64,000 nt of DNA from Nocardioides caldifontis (GTDB taxonomy: Bacteria > Actinomycetota > Actinomycetes > Propionibacteriales > Nocardioidaceae), in contig NZ_VHIB01000013.1 of NCBI RefSeq assembly GCF_008087345.1, positions 83,785 to 147,784 on the forward strand. The letters run 5' to 3'. Within the stretch, counting starts at the first letter, position 1. Every line of letters begins with the position of its first letter. Of this stretch, positions 7,214 to 16,400 are shown in pieces. Made by a program: the position numbers and the translations under genes. The notes below the pieces were generated by a model. It ran no database searches and was not told where the DNA came from. It saw nothing but the letters and a program-made list of their open reading frames with translations.

Positions 7214-8656
7214 TCAGGGCAGCTCGAACTCGACCCGGCGGTCGTCCGGGTCCGCGGAGACCAGCACGACCTCCACCTCGGTCCCGAGCGGCAGCGGCTC
7301 CCCGGACGCCGACCTCACCCGGGCCTCGACCGCAGGCGCGGCGACGACGACCCGCCCGCGGTCCGGCTTCTTCTCCTCGACGTCGACGACCGAGCCGCGG
7401 AACCGCCGGCCCACCTGGTCGCGCAGCAGCACCGCCTCGACGAGGTCGAGGACGCCGCGCTCGTACGCGTTCGCCCGACGGCCGGACTCCTGCATCGTCG
7501 CCGGCAGCCCGGGCAACCGCTCGCGCACCCACTCCGGGACCGGCCGTCCCTCGCAGAGCGCCACGCAGCACTCGAGCGCGTAGCGGTCCACCAGCCGGCG
7601 CAGCGGCGCCGTGACGTGGGAGTACGGCGCCGCGATCGCGGAGTGGAGCGGCTGCTCGGGGAGCGGCCCGTCGAACGCCACGTAGCCGGAGCCCCGCAGC
7701 AGCGACGTCGCCTCGTTGAGCAGTGCCGCGTGGTCGGCCCGGGTGGCGTCGAGGCGACGGATGAGCTCGGCGTACGGCTCCTCCACGGGCCAGTGGACCC
7801 CGAGGGCGCCCGCCACCCGGCGCAGCCGCTCGACGTCGCGCGGGTCCGCCGGTGGCACGGTCCGCAGCACCCCGACTCCGCCGTCGAGCATGAGCGCCGC
7901 GGCCGCCATCCCGGTGAGCAACGAGATCTGCGCGTTCCACCCCTCCACCGGAAGGGGCTCGCGGTAGCCGAGCTCCCACCGGCCGTCGACCCGGGTGACC
8001 TCCTGGTCGGGCAGCGGCAGGTTCACCCCACCGCGGTCACGCTCGCGGGCGAGCCGGAGCTCCCCCACCTCGCGGAGCAGCTCGAGCGCGGGGTCGGCGG
8101 TCCCGGCGTCGAGCGCGGCCTGCACCCCGTCGTACGACAGCTTGGCGCGGCTGCGCACCACCGCCCGCTCCAGCCGTACGGCGGTCTGCTCGCCGGCCTC
8201 GTCGAGGTCGATGCTCCACAGCAGCGCCGCACGCGGGCCGTCGGGCAGCAGCGAGCACGCCTCCTCGGAGATCCGGGGCGGGTGCAGCGGCACCTTGGAC
8301 CCGGGGCCGTAGAGCGTCTCCCCACGCCGGTGCGCCTCCTGGTCGACCGCTCCGCCGGGGTGGACGGACGAGGCGACGTCCGCGATCGCGTAGTGCACCC
8401 GGTAGCCGCTCCCCCGGCGCTCGAGGTGGAGCGCCTGGTCGAGGTCGCGGGCGCTCTCGGGGTCGATCGTGACGAGCGGCAGGTCGGTCCGGTCGAGGGG
8501 CGGCAGCGTGGGCGCCGCGGCCGACTCCTCCGCCTCCGCGAGGACCTCCGCCGCGAACTCCCCCGGCGTGCCGAGCTCCTCGTGGAGCCTCGCCAACCCT
8601 TCTGCGAGCGCGGCGTCGTCCCCTCCGCGCCGTACCCTCACCACCCGTCTCGGCAC
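7214..8656 (-). CDS. RNB-domain 3'-5' exoribonuclease (RNase II/R family)
   Basis: 480 residues. The RNB catalytic core is present, including T-I-D-P-E-S-A-R-D-L-D-Q-A with the metal-binding aspartates, Y-A-I-A-D-V-A, and the H-S-A-I-A-A-P-Y-S-H-V-T-A-P-L-R-R-L-V-D segment that positions RNA. It is much shorter than RNase R: the N-terminal cold-shock domains are missing and only a degenerate S1-like tail (about 60 residues) remains. This is the compact form common in actinobacteria. The GTG at 8656 has GGAAGGGG about 10 nt upstream. It is divergent from yaaA with 49 bp between starts. Confidence 0.9.
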   Translation of the reverse strand: MPRRVVRVRRGGDDAALAEGLARLHEELGTPGEFAAEVLAEAEESAAAPTLPPLDRTDLPLVTIDPESARDLDQALHLERRGSGYRVHYAIADVASSVHPGGAVDQEAHRRGETLYGPGSKVPLHPPRISEEACSLLPDGPRAALLWSIDLDEAGEQTAVRLERAVVRSRAKLSYDGVQAALDAGTADPALELLREVGELRLARERDRGGVNLPLPDQEVTRVDGRWELGYREPLPVEGWNAQISLLTGMAAAALMLDGGVGVLRTVPPADPRDVERLRRVAGALGVHWPVEEPYAELIRRLDATRADHAALLNEATSLLRGSGYVAFDGPLPEQPLHSAIAAPYSHVTAPLRRLVDRYALECCVALCEGRPVPEWVRERLPGLPATMQESGRRANAYERGVLDLVEAVLLRDQVGRRFRGSVVDVEEKKPDRGRVVVAAPAVEARVRSASGEPLPLGTEVEVVLVSADPDDRRVEFELP

Positions 8657-8705
8657 TGCGGTGCCCCTTCCTGCACGTCGCCCCGGCCACTCTAGGGTGG
8701 TCGCC

Positions 8706-9476
8706 GTGCTGATCCTGCTGCCGCCGTCGGAGGGCAAGAGGGCGCCGCGCCGGGGGGCAGCGCTCGACCTGTCGGGGCTCGCCTTCCCCGCCCTGGAGCC
8801 GGCCCGCGCCGAGCTGCTCGACGCGCTGGTCACGTTGTGCACCGGCGACCGCGAGAAGGCCGCCGAAGCGCTGGGGCTCGGAACGACCCAGCTCGCCGAG
8901 GTCGACCGGGACGCCGGGCTCGCGACCGCGCCGACCGCGCGTGCGGACCACGTCTACAGCGGCGTCCTCTACGAGGCGCTCGACCTGCCCGGACTGCCGG
9001 CGGCGGCGAAGCGGCGGGCCACGGCGCGGCTCGCGATCGCCTCCGGGCTGTTCGGGATCGTCCGCCCCGACGACCGGATCCCGGCGTACCGGCTCTCGGG
9101 CCAGGTGACGCTGCCCGGCGTGGGCTCGGTGGCCCGCTACTGGGGCGCGCGGCTGGCGCCGGCGCTCGGGGAGGCCGCGGGCGACGGGCTGGTCGTCGAC
9201 CTGCGCTCCTCGGCATACGCACCGTTCTGGAAGCCCGCCAAGCACGAGGTCGACCGCGTCGTCACCGTCCGGGTGCTCCACGAGGCCGACGGCCGGCGCA
9301 AGGTCGTCTCGCACTTCAACAAGGCGACGAAGGGGCGGCTCGTGCGCGACCTGCTCCTCGACGGTGCGGCGCCGCGTCGGCCCGCCGGGCTCCGGGAGGC
9401 GCTCGGCGACCTCGGGTGGCACGTGGAGGAGGCCGGCTCGCCGACACGTCTCGACGTGGTGGTGACCGAGCTGTGA
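8706..9476 (+). CDS. yaaA: YaaA family peroxide-stress protein
   Basis: 256 residues with the UPF0246/DUF328 signature: N-terminal L-I-L-L-P-P-S-E-G-K, central Y-x-G-V-L-Y and S-G-L-F-G-I-V-R-P-x-D, and C-terminal F-N-K-A-T-K-G-R. In Escherichia coli YaaA limits free iron during peroxide stress and binds DNA. The GTG at 8706 has no ribosome-binding site, but TAGGGT lies at 8693-8698, 7 nt before it, as in leaderless mRNAs. The stop overlaps the next gene (GTGA). Confidence 0.9.
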   Translation: MLILLPPSEGKRAPRRGAALDLSGLAFPALEPARAELLDALVTLCTGDREKAAEALGLGTTQLAEVDRDAGLATAPTARADHVYSGVLYEALDLPGLPAAAKRRATARLAIASGLFGIVRPDDRIPAYRLSGQVTLPGVGSVARYWGARLAPALGEAAGDGLVVDLRSSAYAPFWKPAKHEVDRVVTVRVLHEADGRRKVVSHFNKATKGRLVRDLLLDGAAPRRPAGLREALGDLGWHVEEAGSPTRLDVVVTEL

Positions 9477-9982
9477 GCGAGGAGCCGGGTCCGGCTCTCG
9501 TGATCGCCGCGGAGGACCCGCGCCGCGACGACGTGCGGGCGCTGCTCTCCGTCCACCTGGCCTTCGCCGACGAGCACAGCCCTCCCGAGGACGTCCACGC
9601 GCTCGACGTCGAGGGGCTCCTCGACCCGCGGCTGACGCTCTTCGGCGGGCGGGTTGACGGCACCCTGGTCGTGATCGGCGCGCTGCGCCGGCTGGCGCGC
9701 GACCATGCCGAGCTCAAGTCGATGCACACCGCCGCGGCCGCTCGCGGGCGTGGCCACGGCCGGGCGATGCTCGAGCACCTGCTCCGGGTGGCTCGCGAGG
9801 AAGGGCTGCGGCGCGTCAGCCTCGAGACCGGCACCATGACGGCGTTCGAGGCGGCCCGGTCGCTCTACGCGGGCGCGGGGTTCGTCCCCTGCCCGCCGTT
9901 CGGCGACTACCCGGGCAGCCGCAACAGCACGTGCATGACGCTGCTGCTCGCCCCCGGGGACGCCGCGTCAGCCTCGGAGTGA
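9473..9982 (+). CDS. GNAT family N-acetyltransferase
   Basis: 169 residues. The GNAT core is clear: V-V-I-G-A-L-R (beta 4), S-M-H-T then [10 protein letters not shown] (acetyl-CoA pyrophosphate loop, R-x-x-G-x-G/A), then [21 protein letters not shown]. This C-terminal pattern is that of YsnE/PhnO-like acetyltransferases. The substrate is unknown. Its GTG overlaps the yaaA stop, indicating co-translation. The 3' end overlaps the chemoreceptor gene by 15 bp on the opposite strand. Confidence 0.88.
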   Translation: MSEEPGPALVIAAEDPRRDDVRALLSVHLAFADEHSPPEDVHALDVEGLLDPRLTLFGGRVDGTLVVIGALRRLARDHAELKSMHTAAAARGRGHGRAMLEHLLRVAREEGLRRVSLETGTMTAFEAARSLYAGAGFVPCPPFGDYPGSRNSTCMTLLLAPGDAASASE

Positions 9983-11284
9983 GGCGATCTCGCGGAGGTC
10001 GCTGGCCATCCGGTCGGACTCCCCCGCCGCGCTCGCGATCGCCTGGCGCGCCTGCACGGTGGCGCTGGTCTGCTCCTCGACGGCCGAGGAGATCGTCGCC
10101 TGCGCCTCGACCACCTGGGTGATGACGTGCCGGATCCGGCCGATCGACTCGGTGACGGTGGCGGTGTCGGTGTGCACCGAGCCGACGACCTCGCGGATCC
10201 CCTCCGTGGCGTTCTGCGTCTCCTGGGCGAGCTTCTTCACCTCGCTCGCGACGACCGCGAACCCCTTGCCCGCCTCGTCGGCGCGCGCCGCCTCGATGGT
10301 GGCGTTGAGCGCGAGGACGTGGGTCTGGTCGGCGATCGAGGTGATGGTCTGCGCCATCTGCTCGACCCGGGCCATCGTCCGGGTCAGCCGGTCCATCAGC
10401 GCGACGCTGGTGTGGATCTCGGTGTCCGCCTCGGCAGCCGTGGTCGAGGCCTGGGCGGCGGCGGTGGCGACCTCGCGGATGACCCGCAGCAGCGACTCCA
10501 TCTCGTCGGTCGCGGTGCCGACGTTGCCGTGCAGCCGGTCGCCGGCCTGCTCGAGCTCGGCGAGCCGGCTGGCCAGCACCGCGGCCGTCCGCTCCCGCTC
10601 GGCCATCCGGCGGGCGGCGTCCTCGGCAGCCTGCGCCCGCTCGTCGGCGAGCGCGGCCTGCGCCTCGGCCTGCGCGAGGGCCTGCTGCTCCGCCCGCCGC
10701 TGCTCGGCGCGCCGTCGCCGCTCGGCCTCCTCGGTGAACCGCCACCCGAGGGCGAGCCCCACCGCCATCACGAGGAGCAGGCCGGCGTGCAGCAGGGCGA
10801 ACCCGAGCGGGTTGCCCTGCGCACCGGCGTCGGAGAACACCGCGTCGGCGTCGAGCGAGCCGAGCACGAAGTGGTGGCCGGCGACGAGCGCGATGGCCAG
10901 CAGGAACGGCGACCAGTCCTGGTAGAGCGCGACGAGCGCCAGCATCACGTAGAAGTGGATGTGGATGTCGGTCAGCCCGCCGGTCAGGTGCACCAGCACC
11001 GTCGAGACCATCATCAGCGCGAGCCCGACCAGGCTGGCCCGCGCCGACTGCGACAGCTGGAGCTGGCCGAGGGCACAGGCGGCGACGATCACGGCCACGC
11101 CACCCCACATCGGTGCACCGCCGACCTCGAGCACGACCGACAGCACCACGAGCACCGGCACCTGGGCCAGGGCCACCAGGGTGAGCATCCGGTGGCGCGC
11201 CACGAAGGCGTGCTCCTCCAGCCGGACCCCGCGGGGGACCCACGCCAGCGACCCGGACGCCGCCGTCGTCTCGACATCACTCAT
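9968..11284 (-). CDS. methyl-accepting chemotaxis-type receptor with His-rich membrane domain
   Basis: 438 residues. The N-terminal about 190 residues form five to six membrane helices with a His-rich motif [19 protein letters not shown] followed by A-G-H-H-F. An Ala/Glu/Arg-rich coiled coil follows, then an MCP signalling domain with the hairpin region containing [10 protein letters not shown]. It has no periplasmic sensor and no HAMP domain is recognised. No che or flagellar genes lie nearby, so it may signal to another partner. The membrane domain is paralogous to that of the histidine kinase at 21476-22828. Confidence 0.85.
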   Translation of the reverse strand: MSDVETTAASGSLAWVPRGVRLEEHAFVARHRMLTLVALAQVPVLVVLSVVLEVGGAPMWGGVAVIVAACALGQLQLSQSARASLVGLALMMVSTVLVHLTGGLTDIHIHFYVMLALVALYQDWSPFLLAIALVAGHHFVLGSLDADAVFSDAGAQGNPLGFALLHAGLLLVMAVGLALGWRFTEEAERRRRAEQRRAEQQALAQAEAQAALADERAQAAEDAARRMAERERTAAVLASRLAELEQAGDRLHGNVGTATDEMESLLRVIREVATAAAQASTTAAEADTEIHTSVALMDRLTRTMARVEQMAQTITSIADQTHVLALNATIEAARADEAGKGFAVVASEVKKLAQETQNATEGIREVVGSVHTDTATVTESIGRIRHVITQVVEAQATISSAVEEQTSATVQARQAIASAAGESDRMASDLREIASLRG

Positions 11285-11333
11285 GCCGCTTCGATCGGCG
11301 CGAACCTCCCCCTGCTGAGCGGTCGGCCCCGGA

Positions 11334-12485
11334 TCAGGACATAGGTCCCGGCTGCCCGTTGAGGAGCCGTACGACGGGCCGGCCGTCGGGGTACCAGGCG
11401 AGCACGGTGACCGACCCCGGGGCGACCTCGGTCCGGAAGACCGCCTTCAACGGCGACTGGAGGACGTCGAGGGTGAGCAGCTGGATCGGCGTCAGGTGGG
11501 TCAGCGCCACCACCGTGCGGCCGCGGTGCTTCTCGAGGATCCGGTCGCGGGTCTCCGCCATGCGCGCGACCATGCCGGTCAACGAGTCGCCGGTGCCGCC
11601 CGCAGGGAGCCCGGGGTCGGCGAGCCACGCGAGGAACCGCTCCTGGTCGCGCTCCACGACCTCCTGGTAGGTCAGCCCCTCCCAGGCGCCGAAGCCGGCT
11701 TCGACGAGCCCGTCGTCGACCTCGTAGCCGAGCTCGAACCGGGCGGCGAGGATGTCGGCGCTCTCGCGCGTGCGGCGCAGCGGCGAGCTGAGCAGCACCG
11801 GTGACCGCTCGGCGAGCGGTGCCAGCCAGTCCGCCGTCGCCCGCAGCTGGGCGCGGCCGTCGTCGTCGAGCCCCGGGTCGGCCCCGGTGCGGCCGCTGAA
11901 CACCCGCGCCTTGGTCGCCGCGGTGTCGCCGTGCCGGACCAGCACCAACGTCGTCGGCGAGCCCTGCTCCCAGGGCGGGGTGAACTCCCCCGTGTCCTCC
12001 TGCTGCCGGTCCGCCTCCTCGGCCGCGGCGACGGTGACGGTGTCGGCGGGCACGTGACCGCCGATGACGACGCCCTCGGGACCGTCGAGCGCCTCGTTGG
12101 CGAGCCGGTCGGCGTGCTTGTTGCGCTCGCGCGGGACCCAGGTGAACGTCGTCACCGGAGGCACCAGCCGGTTGGCCTGGATCGCCAGCGGCTTCATCGA
12201 GGGGTGCTTGATCTTCCAGTTGCCGCGCATCTGCTCGACGACGAGCTTGGAGTCCATGCGCACCTCGAGCTCCGCGCCCTCGGCGTGCTCGTGGTAGAGC
12301 TCGAGCGCGGCGATGAGGCCGCGGTACTCCGCCACGTTGTTGGTGGCGACCCCGATCCGCTCGGCACGCTCGGCGATGACGGCGCCGGTGTCGGCGTCCT
12401 TGAGCACCGCGCCGTACGCGGCGTTGCCGGGGTTGCCCCGTGACCCGCCGTCGGCCTCCGCGACGACGGCGCGGTAGGCCGCCAT
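11334..12485 (-). CDS. bifunctional RNase H / acid phosphatase
   Basis: 383 residues, matching the Rv2228c architecture. The N-terminal RNase HI domain begins [11 protein letters not shown] and includes N-N-V-A-E-Y-R-G and [10 protein letters not shown]; it degrades RNA in RNA-DNA hybrids. The C-terminal histidine-phosphatase (CobC/PGM) domain begins L-V-L-V-R-H-G-D-T and has the second-half L-T-H-L-T-P. The ATG overlaps the stop of the zinc-ribbon gene by one base (TGATG), so the two are coupled. Confidence 0.93.
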   Translation of the reverse strand: MAAYRAVVAEADGGSRGNPGNAAYGAVLKDADTGAVIAERAERIGVATNNVAEYRGLIAALELYHEHAEGAELEVRMDSKLVVEQMRGNWKIKHPSMKPLAIQANRLVPPVTTFTWVPRERNKHADRLANEALDGPEGVVIGGHVPADTVTVAAAEEADRQQEDTGEFTPPWEQGSPTTLVLVRHGDTAATKARVFSGRTGADPGLDDDGRAQLRATADWLAPLAERSPVLLSSPLRRTRESADILAARFELGYEVDDGLVEAGFGAWEGLTYQEVVERDQERFLAWLADPGLPAGGTGDSLTGMVARMAETRDRILEKHRGRTVVALTHLTPIQLLTLDVLQSPLKAVFRTEVAPGSVTVLAWYPDGRPVVRLLNGQPGPMS

Positions 12486-13228
12486 CAGAGCCCCGACTCG
12501 CCGGTGCGGACGAGGATCCGGCCGCACTCGTCGCACCGGACGACCTCGTCGGACGGCTTCTTCGCGACGTCGGCGAGCTCGGCGCTGTTGAGCTCGAGGC
12601 TGCACCCCCCGCACCGGCGGGCGCGGAGCAGCGCGGCACCGACGCCACCCTTCTGCTCCCGGAGCCGGTCGTAGAGTGCGAGCAGGTCGGCGGGCATGTC
12701 CCCGACCTTGGCCGCCCGGTCGGTCCGGATGGTCCCGGCCTGCTCCCTCAGCCCGGCCATCCGGGCGTCGCGGGCCTCGGTGAGCTCGGCGATCCGCCGG
12801 TCGGTCTCGGCGAGCTGCTCCTCGAGCGTCGCGACCTCCTGCTGCGCGTCCTCGAGCTTCTCCATCACCTCGAGCTCGACGTCCTCGAGCTCGGCGATCC
12901 GCCGGTCCAGCGAGACCATCTCCTGCTGCAGCCGCTGCAGCTCCTTGGGGTGCGAGACCGCCCCGCTGTCGAGCCGCTGCTGGTCGCGGACCCGCCGGGT
13001 CCTGACCTGCTCGACGTCGGCGTCGGCCTTGCGCTGCTCACGTGTGAGGTCGTCGACCTGCACCCGCAGGTCGCGCACACGACCGTCGAGCTCGCCCCGC
13101 GTCGCGGTGAGCTCCTTGAGCTCGGCGACCTCCGGAAGGTTCGCCGCCTGGTGGCGGAGCGCGTCGAGCTTGCTGTCCAGCTCCTGCACGTCGAGCAGCT
13201 TCAGCTGGGCGAACGGGTCGGCTTTCAG
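12485..13228 (-). CDS. C4 zinc-ribbon coiled-coil protein (Rv2229c family)
   Basis: 247 residues. About 170 residues of heptad-rich coiled coil are followed by a zinc ribbon with C-G-G-C and C-D-E-C-G pairs. It resembles the actinobacterial family of M. tuberculosis Rv2229c, where it also lies between the Nif3-like and RNase H genes. The start appears to be a rare CTG: the sequence reads L-K-A-D-P-F-A-Q-L, matching the conserved family N-terminus, with GAGGAG 6 nt upstream, and no ATG, GTG or TTG is placed to use that site. A downstream in-frame GTG is the fallback. Confidence 0.88.
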   Translation of the reverse strand: MKADPFAQLKLLDVQELDSKLDALRHQAANLPEVAELKELTATRGELDGRVRDLRVQVDDLTREQRKADADVEQVRTRRVRDQQRLDSGAVSHPKELQRLQQEMVSLDRRIAELEDVELEVMEKLEDAQQEVATLEEQLAETDRRIAELTEARDARMAGLREQAGTIRTDRAAKVGDMPADLLALYDRLREQKGGVGAALLRARRCGGCSLELNSAELADVAKKPSDEVVRCDECGRILVRTGESGL

Positions 13229-13257
13229 GGTGGCTCCTCGGTCGTCTTCTTCGCGTC

Positions 13258-14412
13258 TCAGACCCGGAAGGTCCACGGGTCGGTCACCAGCGTGCTCACG
13301 CGGGTGTCCACCGTAGCGCCCGCCGACGCCGCCGCCTGCTCCACCTTCGCCGCCACGACGGGCAGCCAGCTCCACTCGGCCGCCCAGTGCGCGACGTCGA
13401 CCAGCGCCGGCCCTCCGCCCTCGAGGAACTCACCCGCCCGGTGGTGCTTGAGGTCGCTGGTGACGTAGACGTCGGCGCCGCTGCGGCGGGCGGCCTCGAG
13501 CAGCGACTCCCCCGACCCCGCCCCCACCGCGACGGTGCGCACCTCCCGGTCCGGGTCGCCGGCGACGCGCACCCCGTGGGCGGTCCGGGGCAAGCTCGCG
13601 GCCACGTGCTCGGCGAACGTCCGCAACGTCGTCGGCTCGGCCAGCCGCCCGACCCGGCCGTGGCCGCGGGTCGCCGGCGGGAGCGAACCGGTCACCGGAC
13701 CGCCGGGGACGTCGGCGAGCTCGAGGAGGTCGAACGCGGGTTCCTCGTAGGGATGTGCGGCGCGCATCGCCTCCACCACCTGCCGGCGCAACGGCCGCGG
13801 ATACAGCGTCTCGACCCGGACCTCCTCCACCACCTCGACGCTGCCGACCCGGCCGAGCGTCGGGGAGGCGCCCTCGAGCGGGCGGAACCGGCCCTCGCCC
13901 GGAGTGGTGAACGTGCACGAGTCGTAGGCGCCGAGCCGGCCGGCGCCGGCGTCGGTCACCGCCCGGCGCACCCGCTCGGCGTCACCGACCGGCACGAAGA
14001 CGACCAGCTTGTCGAGGCCGCCGCCGTCGGTGGGGACGAGCACCCGCGGCTCCACGAGCCCGAGCCTGCGGGCGATGGCGTCGTTGACCCCGTCGGCGGG
14101 GACGTCGGCGCTGGTGTGGGCCGTGTACAGCGCGGTGCCGGCCCGGAGCAGCCGGTGCACGACACGACCCTTGGGCGTGGTGGCGGCCACCGAGCTCACC
14201 GGGGTCAGCAGCAGCGGGTGGTGGACGATCAGCAGGTCGGCGCCGTACTCCGCGGCCTCGTCGACGACGGCGGCCACCGGGTCGACGGCCAGCAGCACCC
14301 GGCGTACCTCCTGGTCCGGGTCGCCACAGACGAGCCCGACCGCGTCCCACGGCTCCGCCCACGCCGGGTCGTACCAGCCCTCGATGTGCCGCACCATCTC
14401 CGCCAGCCGCAT
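13258..14412 (-). CDS. Nif3-like dinuclear metal centre protein
   Basis: 384 residues, the long form with a PII-like insertion in the middle (about residues 120-240, containing the A-A-H-P-Y-E-E-P-A-F-D motif). Metal-ligand motifs include L-L-I-V-H-H-P-L near residue 65 and D-V-A-H-W-A-A-E near the C-terminus. Family members are hexamers, described as GTP cyclohydrolase I type 2-like; the true reaction is unsettled. First gene of the conserved Nif3 / zinc-ribbon / RNase H operon. The ATG at 14412 lacks a ribosome-binding site but has TACGCT 7 nt upstream, suggesting a leaderless start. Confidence 0.9.
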   Translation of the reverse strand: MRLAEMVRHIEGWYDPAWAEPWDAVGLVCGDPDQEVRRVLLAVDPVAAVVDEAAEYGADLLIVHHPLLLTPVSSVAATTPKGRVVHRLLRAGTALYTAHTSADVPADGVNDAIARRLGLVEPRVLVPTDGGGLDKLVVFVPVGDAERVRRAVTDAGAGRLGAYDSCTFTTPGEGRFRPLEGASPTLGRVGSVEVVEEVRVETLYPRPLRRQVVEAMRAAHPYEEPAFDLLELADVPGGPVTGSLPPATRGHGRVGRLAEPTTLRTFAEHVAASLPRTAHGVRVAGDPDREVRTVAVGAGSGESLLEAARRSGADVYVTSDLKHHRAGEFLEGGGPALVDVAHWAAEWSWLPVVAAKVEQAAASAGATVDTRVSTLVTDPWTFRV

Positions 14413-14454
14413 GGCCCGGAGCGTAGACCCCGGCCACACGACCGACGACAGGGC

Positions 14455-14484
14455 GGGATGAGAGGACTCTCATCCCGCTCTCAC
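14455..14484. promoter_or_regulatory. operator of the signalling locus, copy 1
   Basis: A perfect 22-bp palindrome GGGATGAGAG-GA-CTCTCATCCC (14455-14476) followed by CTCTCAC (14478-14484), which repeats the right arm with an 11-bp period as OmpR-type regulators prefer. It lies 42 bp upstream of the exported Asp-rich protein gene. The same element, in the same orientation relative to its gene, occurs at 19234-19265. Confidence 0.6.
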
Positions 14485-14518
14485 GATCGGCGCACGCGGC
14501 TGCGGCAGGATCGTCGCC

Positions 14519-14953
14519 ATGCCCGGGTCCCGTGCTCTCAAGGTGCTGCTGCTGCTCGCCGTGCTTGCGTTCCCCACTGCGTACGCCGTCGGCGCGGTCA
14601 CGTCCGACCCGGCGCCCGTCCCCGGCCACGACCCCATCGTCCTGCCGACCGCGACGCCGTCCGGCAAGCCGTCGAAGACACCGTCGTCACCGTCGTCGTC
14701 ACCGTCGTCGTCACCGTCGTCGTCCCCGCCGTCCTCACCGTCGGGGAGCTCGTCACCACGGCCGAGCGGGACCGCGTGCGACGACGACCCCGACGACGAC
14801 GACGACGGCGTGGTCGTCGTCCGGCCGTGCCCCGAGGACATCGGAGATGATCAGGACGATGACCAGGACGACGCCGGCGACCGGGACGACGACCGGGACG
14901 ACGACCGGGGCGACCGTGGGGACGACCGGGACGACGACCGCGACGACGGCTGA
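14519..14953 (+). CDS. exported Ser/Pro- and Asp-rich low-complexity protein
   Basis: 144 residues. An N-terminal hydrophobic signal or anchor (residues 6-26, V-L-L-L-L-A-V-L-A-F) is followed by a Ser/Pro linker built of S-S-P-S repeats (about residues 50-85). The tail is Asp-rich with D-D-D-R repeats and two cysteines bracketing a short hydrophobic strand (C-D-D-D ... V-V-V-V-R-P-C). The strongly acidic tail could bind cations or a basic partner; no family recognised. First gene of a unit with the kinase and regulator, whose start lies inside its 3' end. Confidence 0.65.
   Translation: MPGSRALKVLLLLAVLAFPTAYAVGAVTSDPAPVPGHDPIVLPTATPSGKPSKTPSSPSSSPSSSPSSSPPSSPSGSSSPRPSGTACDDDPDDDDDGVVVVRPCPEDIGDDQDDDQDDAGDRDDDRDDDRGDRGDDRDDDRDDG
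14681..14737 (+). repeat. 12-bp tandem repeat coding for the Ser/Pro linker
   Basis: About five copies of a CCGTCGTCGTCA unit, the last degenerate, in frame with the exported protein and encoding P-S-S-S. Copy number is likely variable between strains. Confidence 0.8.
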
Positions 14954-16400
14954 GCCGCGCGAGGCCGGGCACAGCGGCGCGCTCCGGGCCTTCCGCTGGT
15001 CGGTCCGGGCCCGCATCACCGCCACCGTCGGGCTCTGCGTCGCGCTCGCCCTCGCCGGGGCCGGGCTGCTGGTCTACCTCCTCGGCCTGGAACGGGTGCA
15101 CGACACCGTCCGCACCGCGACGGCCCAGGAGATCGCCGAGCTCGAGGCGTTCGAGGAGGAGGGCGTCGACCCGGCGAGCGGCGGGGCGTTCACCTCGATC
15201 GAGCGGCTGGTCGAGGAGTTCCTGCTCCGCAACGTGCCCGCCCCGTCGGAGCTGATGGCGGGCTACTGGGGCGGCGACTTCGAGACCCGGTCGGCCTCCA
15301 GCCGGGGCGAGCTCGTGGACGACCACGGCTTCGTCTCCGCGGTGCGGTCACGGCTGGAGAGCGGCGGCTCGGCGACCGTCGGCACGCAGTGGGGCGAGGT
15401 CTACCTCGAGGTGCTTCCGCTGCAGGACGCGCAGCGGACGGGTGCCTTCGTGGTCGCCTTCTTCGTCGACGACGAGCGGGGACCGCTGCACGACACGCTC
15501 CGCAGCTACGCCATCGGGGCGACGCTGGCCTGGCTGGTGGTCACCGGCGTCGCCGGCTGGCAGGCCGGCCGGCTCCTTGCGCCGCTGCGCAGCCTGCGCC
15601 GGACCGCCGAGGAGATCTCCGAGACCGACCTGTCGTTGCGCATCGAGGAGACCGGCGACGACGACCTCACCGAGCTGACCCGCACGGTCAACGCGATGCT
15701 CGGGCGCCTCGAGCGGGCGTTCCAGGGGCAGCGCGCCTTCCTCGACGACGCCGGCCACGAGCTGCGCACGCCGCTGACGATCCTGCGAGGCCACCTCGAG
15801 CTCGTGGACCCCGGCGACCCCGAGGACGTGGAGCGCACCCGCGACCTGCTCGTCGACGAGGTCGACCGGATGGCCCGGCTGGTGGAAGACATGATCCTGC
15901 TGACCAAGGCCGAGCGCCCGGGCTTCGTCACCCCCGACCTGGTGGTGGTCGACCAGCTGGTCGCGGACGTGCTCGGGAAGACGCGCGGGCTGGCGGACCG
16001 GAGGTGGCGCGTCGAGGCGCACGCCGGGGGCGCCGCGTGGCTCGACGAGCAACGGATCACCCAGGCGCTGCTCCAGCTCGCCGACAACGCGGTCAAGCAC
16101 ACCTCGCCCGAGGACGAGGTGGCGCTCGGCGCCGAGGACGCCGGGGCGCACGTGCGACTCTGGGTACGCGACACCGGTCCCGGTGTGCCCGACGCGGAGA
16201 AGGAGACGATCTTCGCGCGGTTCGCCCGCGGCGCCGACGAGGGCGGCACCGAGGGGGTCGGGCTGGGGCTCTCGATCGTGGCCGCGATCGCTGCTGCCCA
16301 CGGCGGGTCGGTCCACGTGGAGGACGCCGCACCCCGCGGCGCCCGGTTCGTGCTCACGCTCCCGAGGGAGCGGAAGGAGGTCGCGTGGCCCGCATCCTGA
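14916..16400 (+). CDS. sensor histidine kinase (HAMP-HisKA-HATPase)
   Basis: 494 residues from the GTG at 14916. Two membrane helices (about residues 34-57 and 200-222) flank an extracytoplasmic sensor of about 140 residues. HAMP follows, then HisKA with the phosphoacceptor in D-A-G-H-E-L-R-T-P-L, and a HATPase with N box A-D-N-A-V-K-H, G1 D-T-G-P-G-V and G2 G-V-G-L-G-L. It overlaps the exported-protein gene by 38 nt; starts at 14847 or 14859 are possible and would lengthen the overlap. The Asp-rich repeat DNA is then read in a second frame as Thr-Gly repeats. It is coupled to the response regulator. Confidence 0.92.
   Translation: MGTTGTTTATTAEPREAGHSGALRAFRWSVRARITATVGLCVALALAGAGLLVYLLGLERVHDTVRTATAQEIAELEAFEEEGVDPASGGAFTSIERLVEEFLLRNVPAPSELMAGYWGGDFETRSASSRGELVDDHGFVSAVRSRLESGGSATVGTQWGEVYLEVLPLQDAQRTGAFVVAFFVDDERGPLHDTLRSYAIGATLAWLVVTGVAGWQAGRLLAPLRSLRRTAEEISETDLSLRIEETGDDDLTELTRTVNAMLGRLERAFQGQRAFLDDAGHELRTPLTILRGHLELVDPGDPEDVERTRDLLVDEVDRMARLVEDMILLTKAERPGFVTPDLVVVDQLVADVLGKTRGLADRRWRVEAHAGGAAWLDEQRITQALLQLADNAVKHTSPEDEVALGAEDAGAHVRLWVRDTGPGVPDAEKETIFARFARGADEGGTEGVGLGLSIVAAIAAAHGGSVHVEDAAPRGARFVLTLPRERKEVAWPAS

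Noticed and set aside
9968..11284. Part of a chemotaxis operon
   Set aside because: No cheA, cheW, cheB/R or flagellar gene is present in the window.
14681..14950. CRISPR-like short repeats
   Set aside because: The repeats are contiguous 12-bp and Asp-codon units inside a reading frame, with no spacers and no cas genes.
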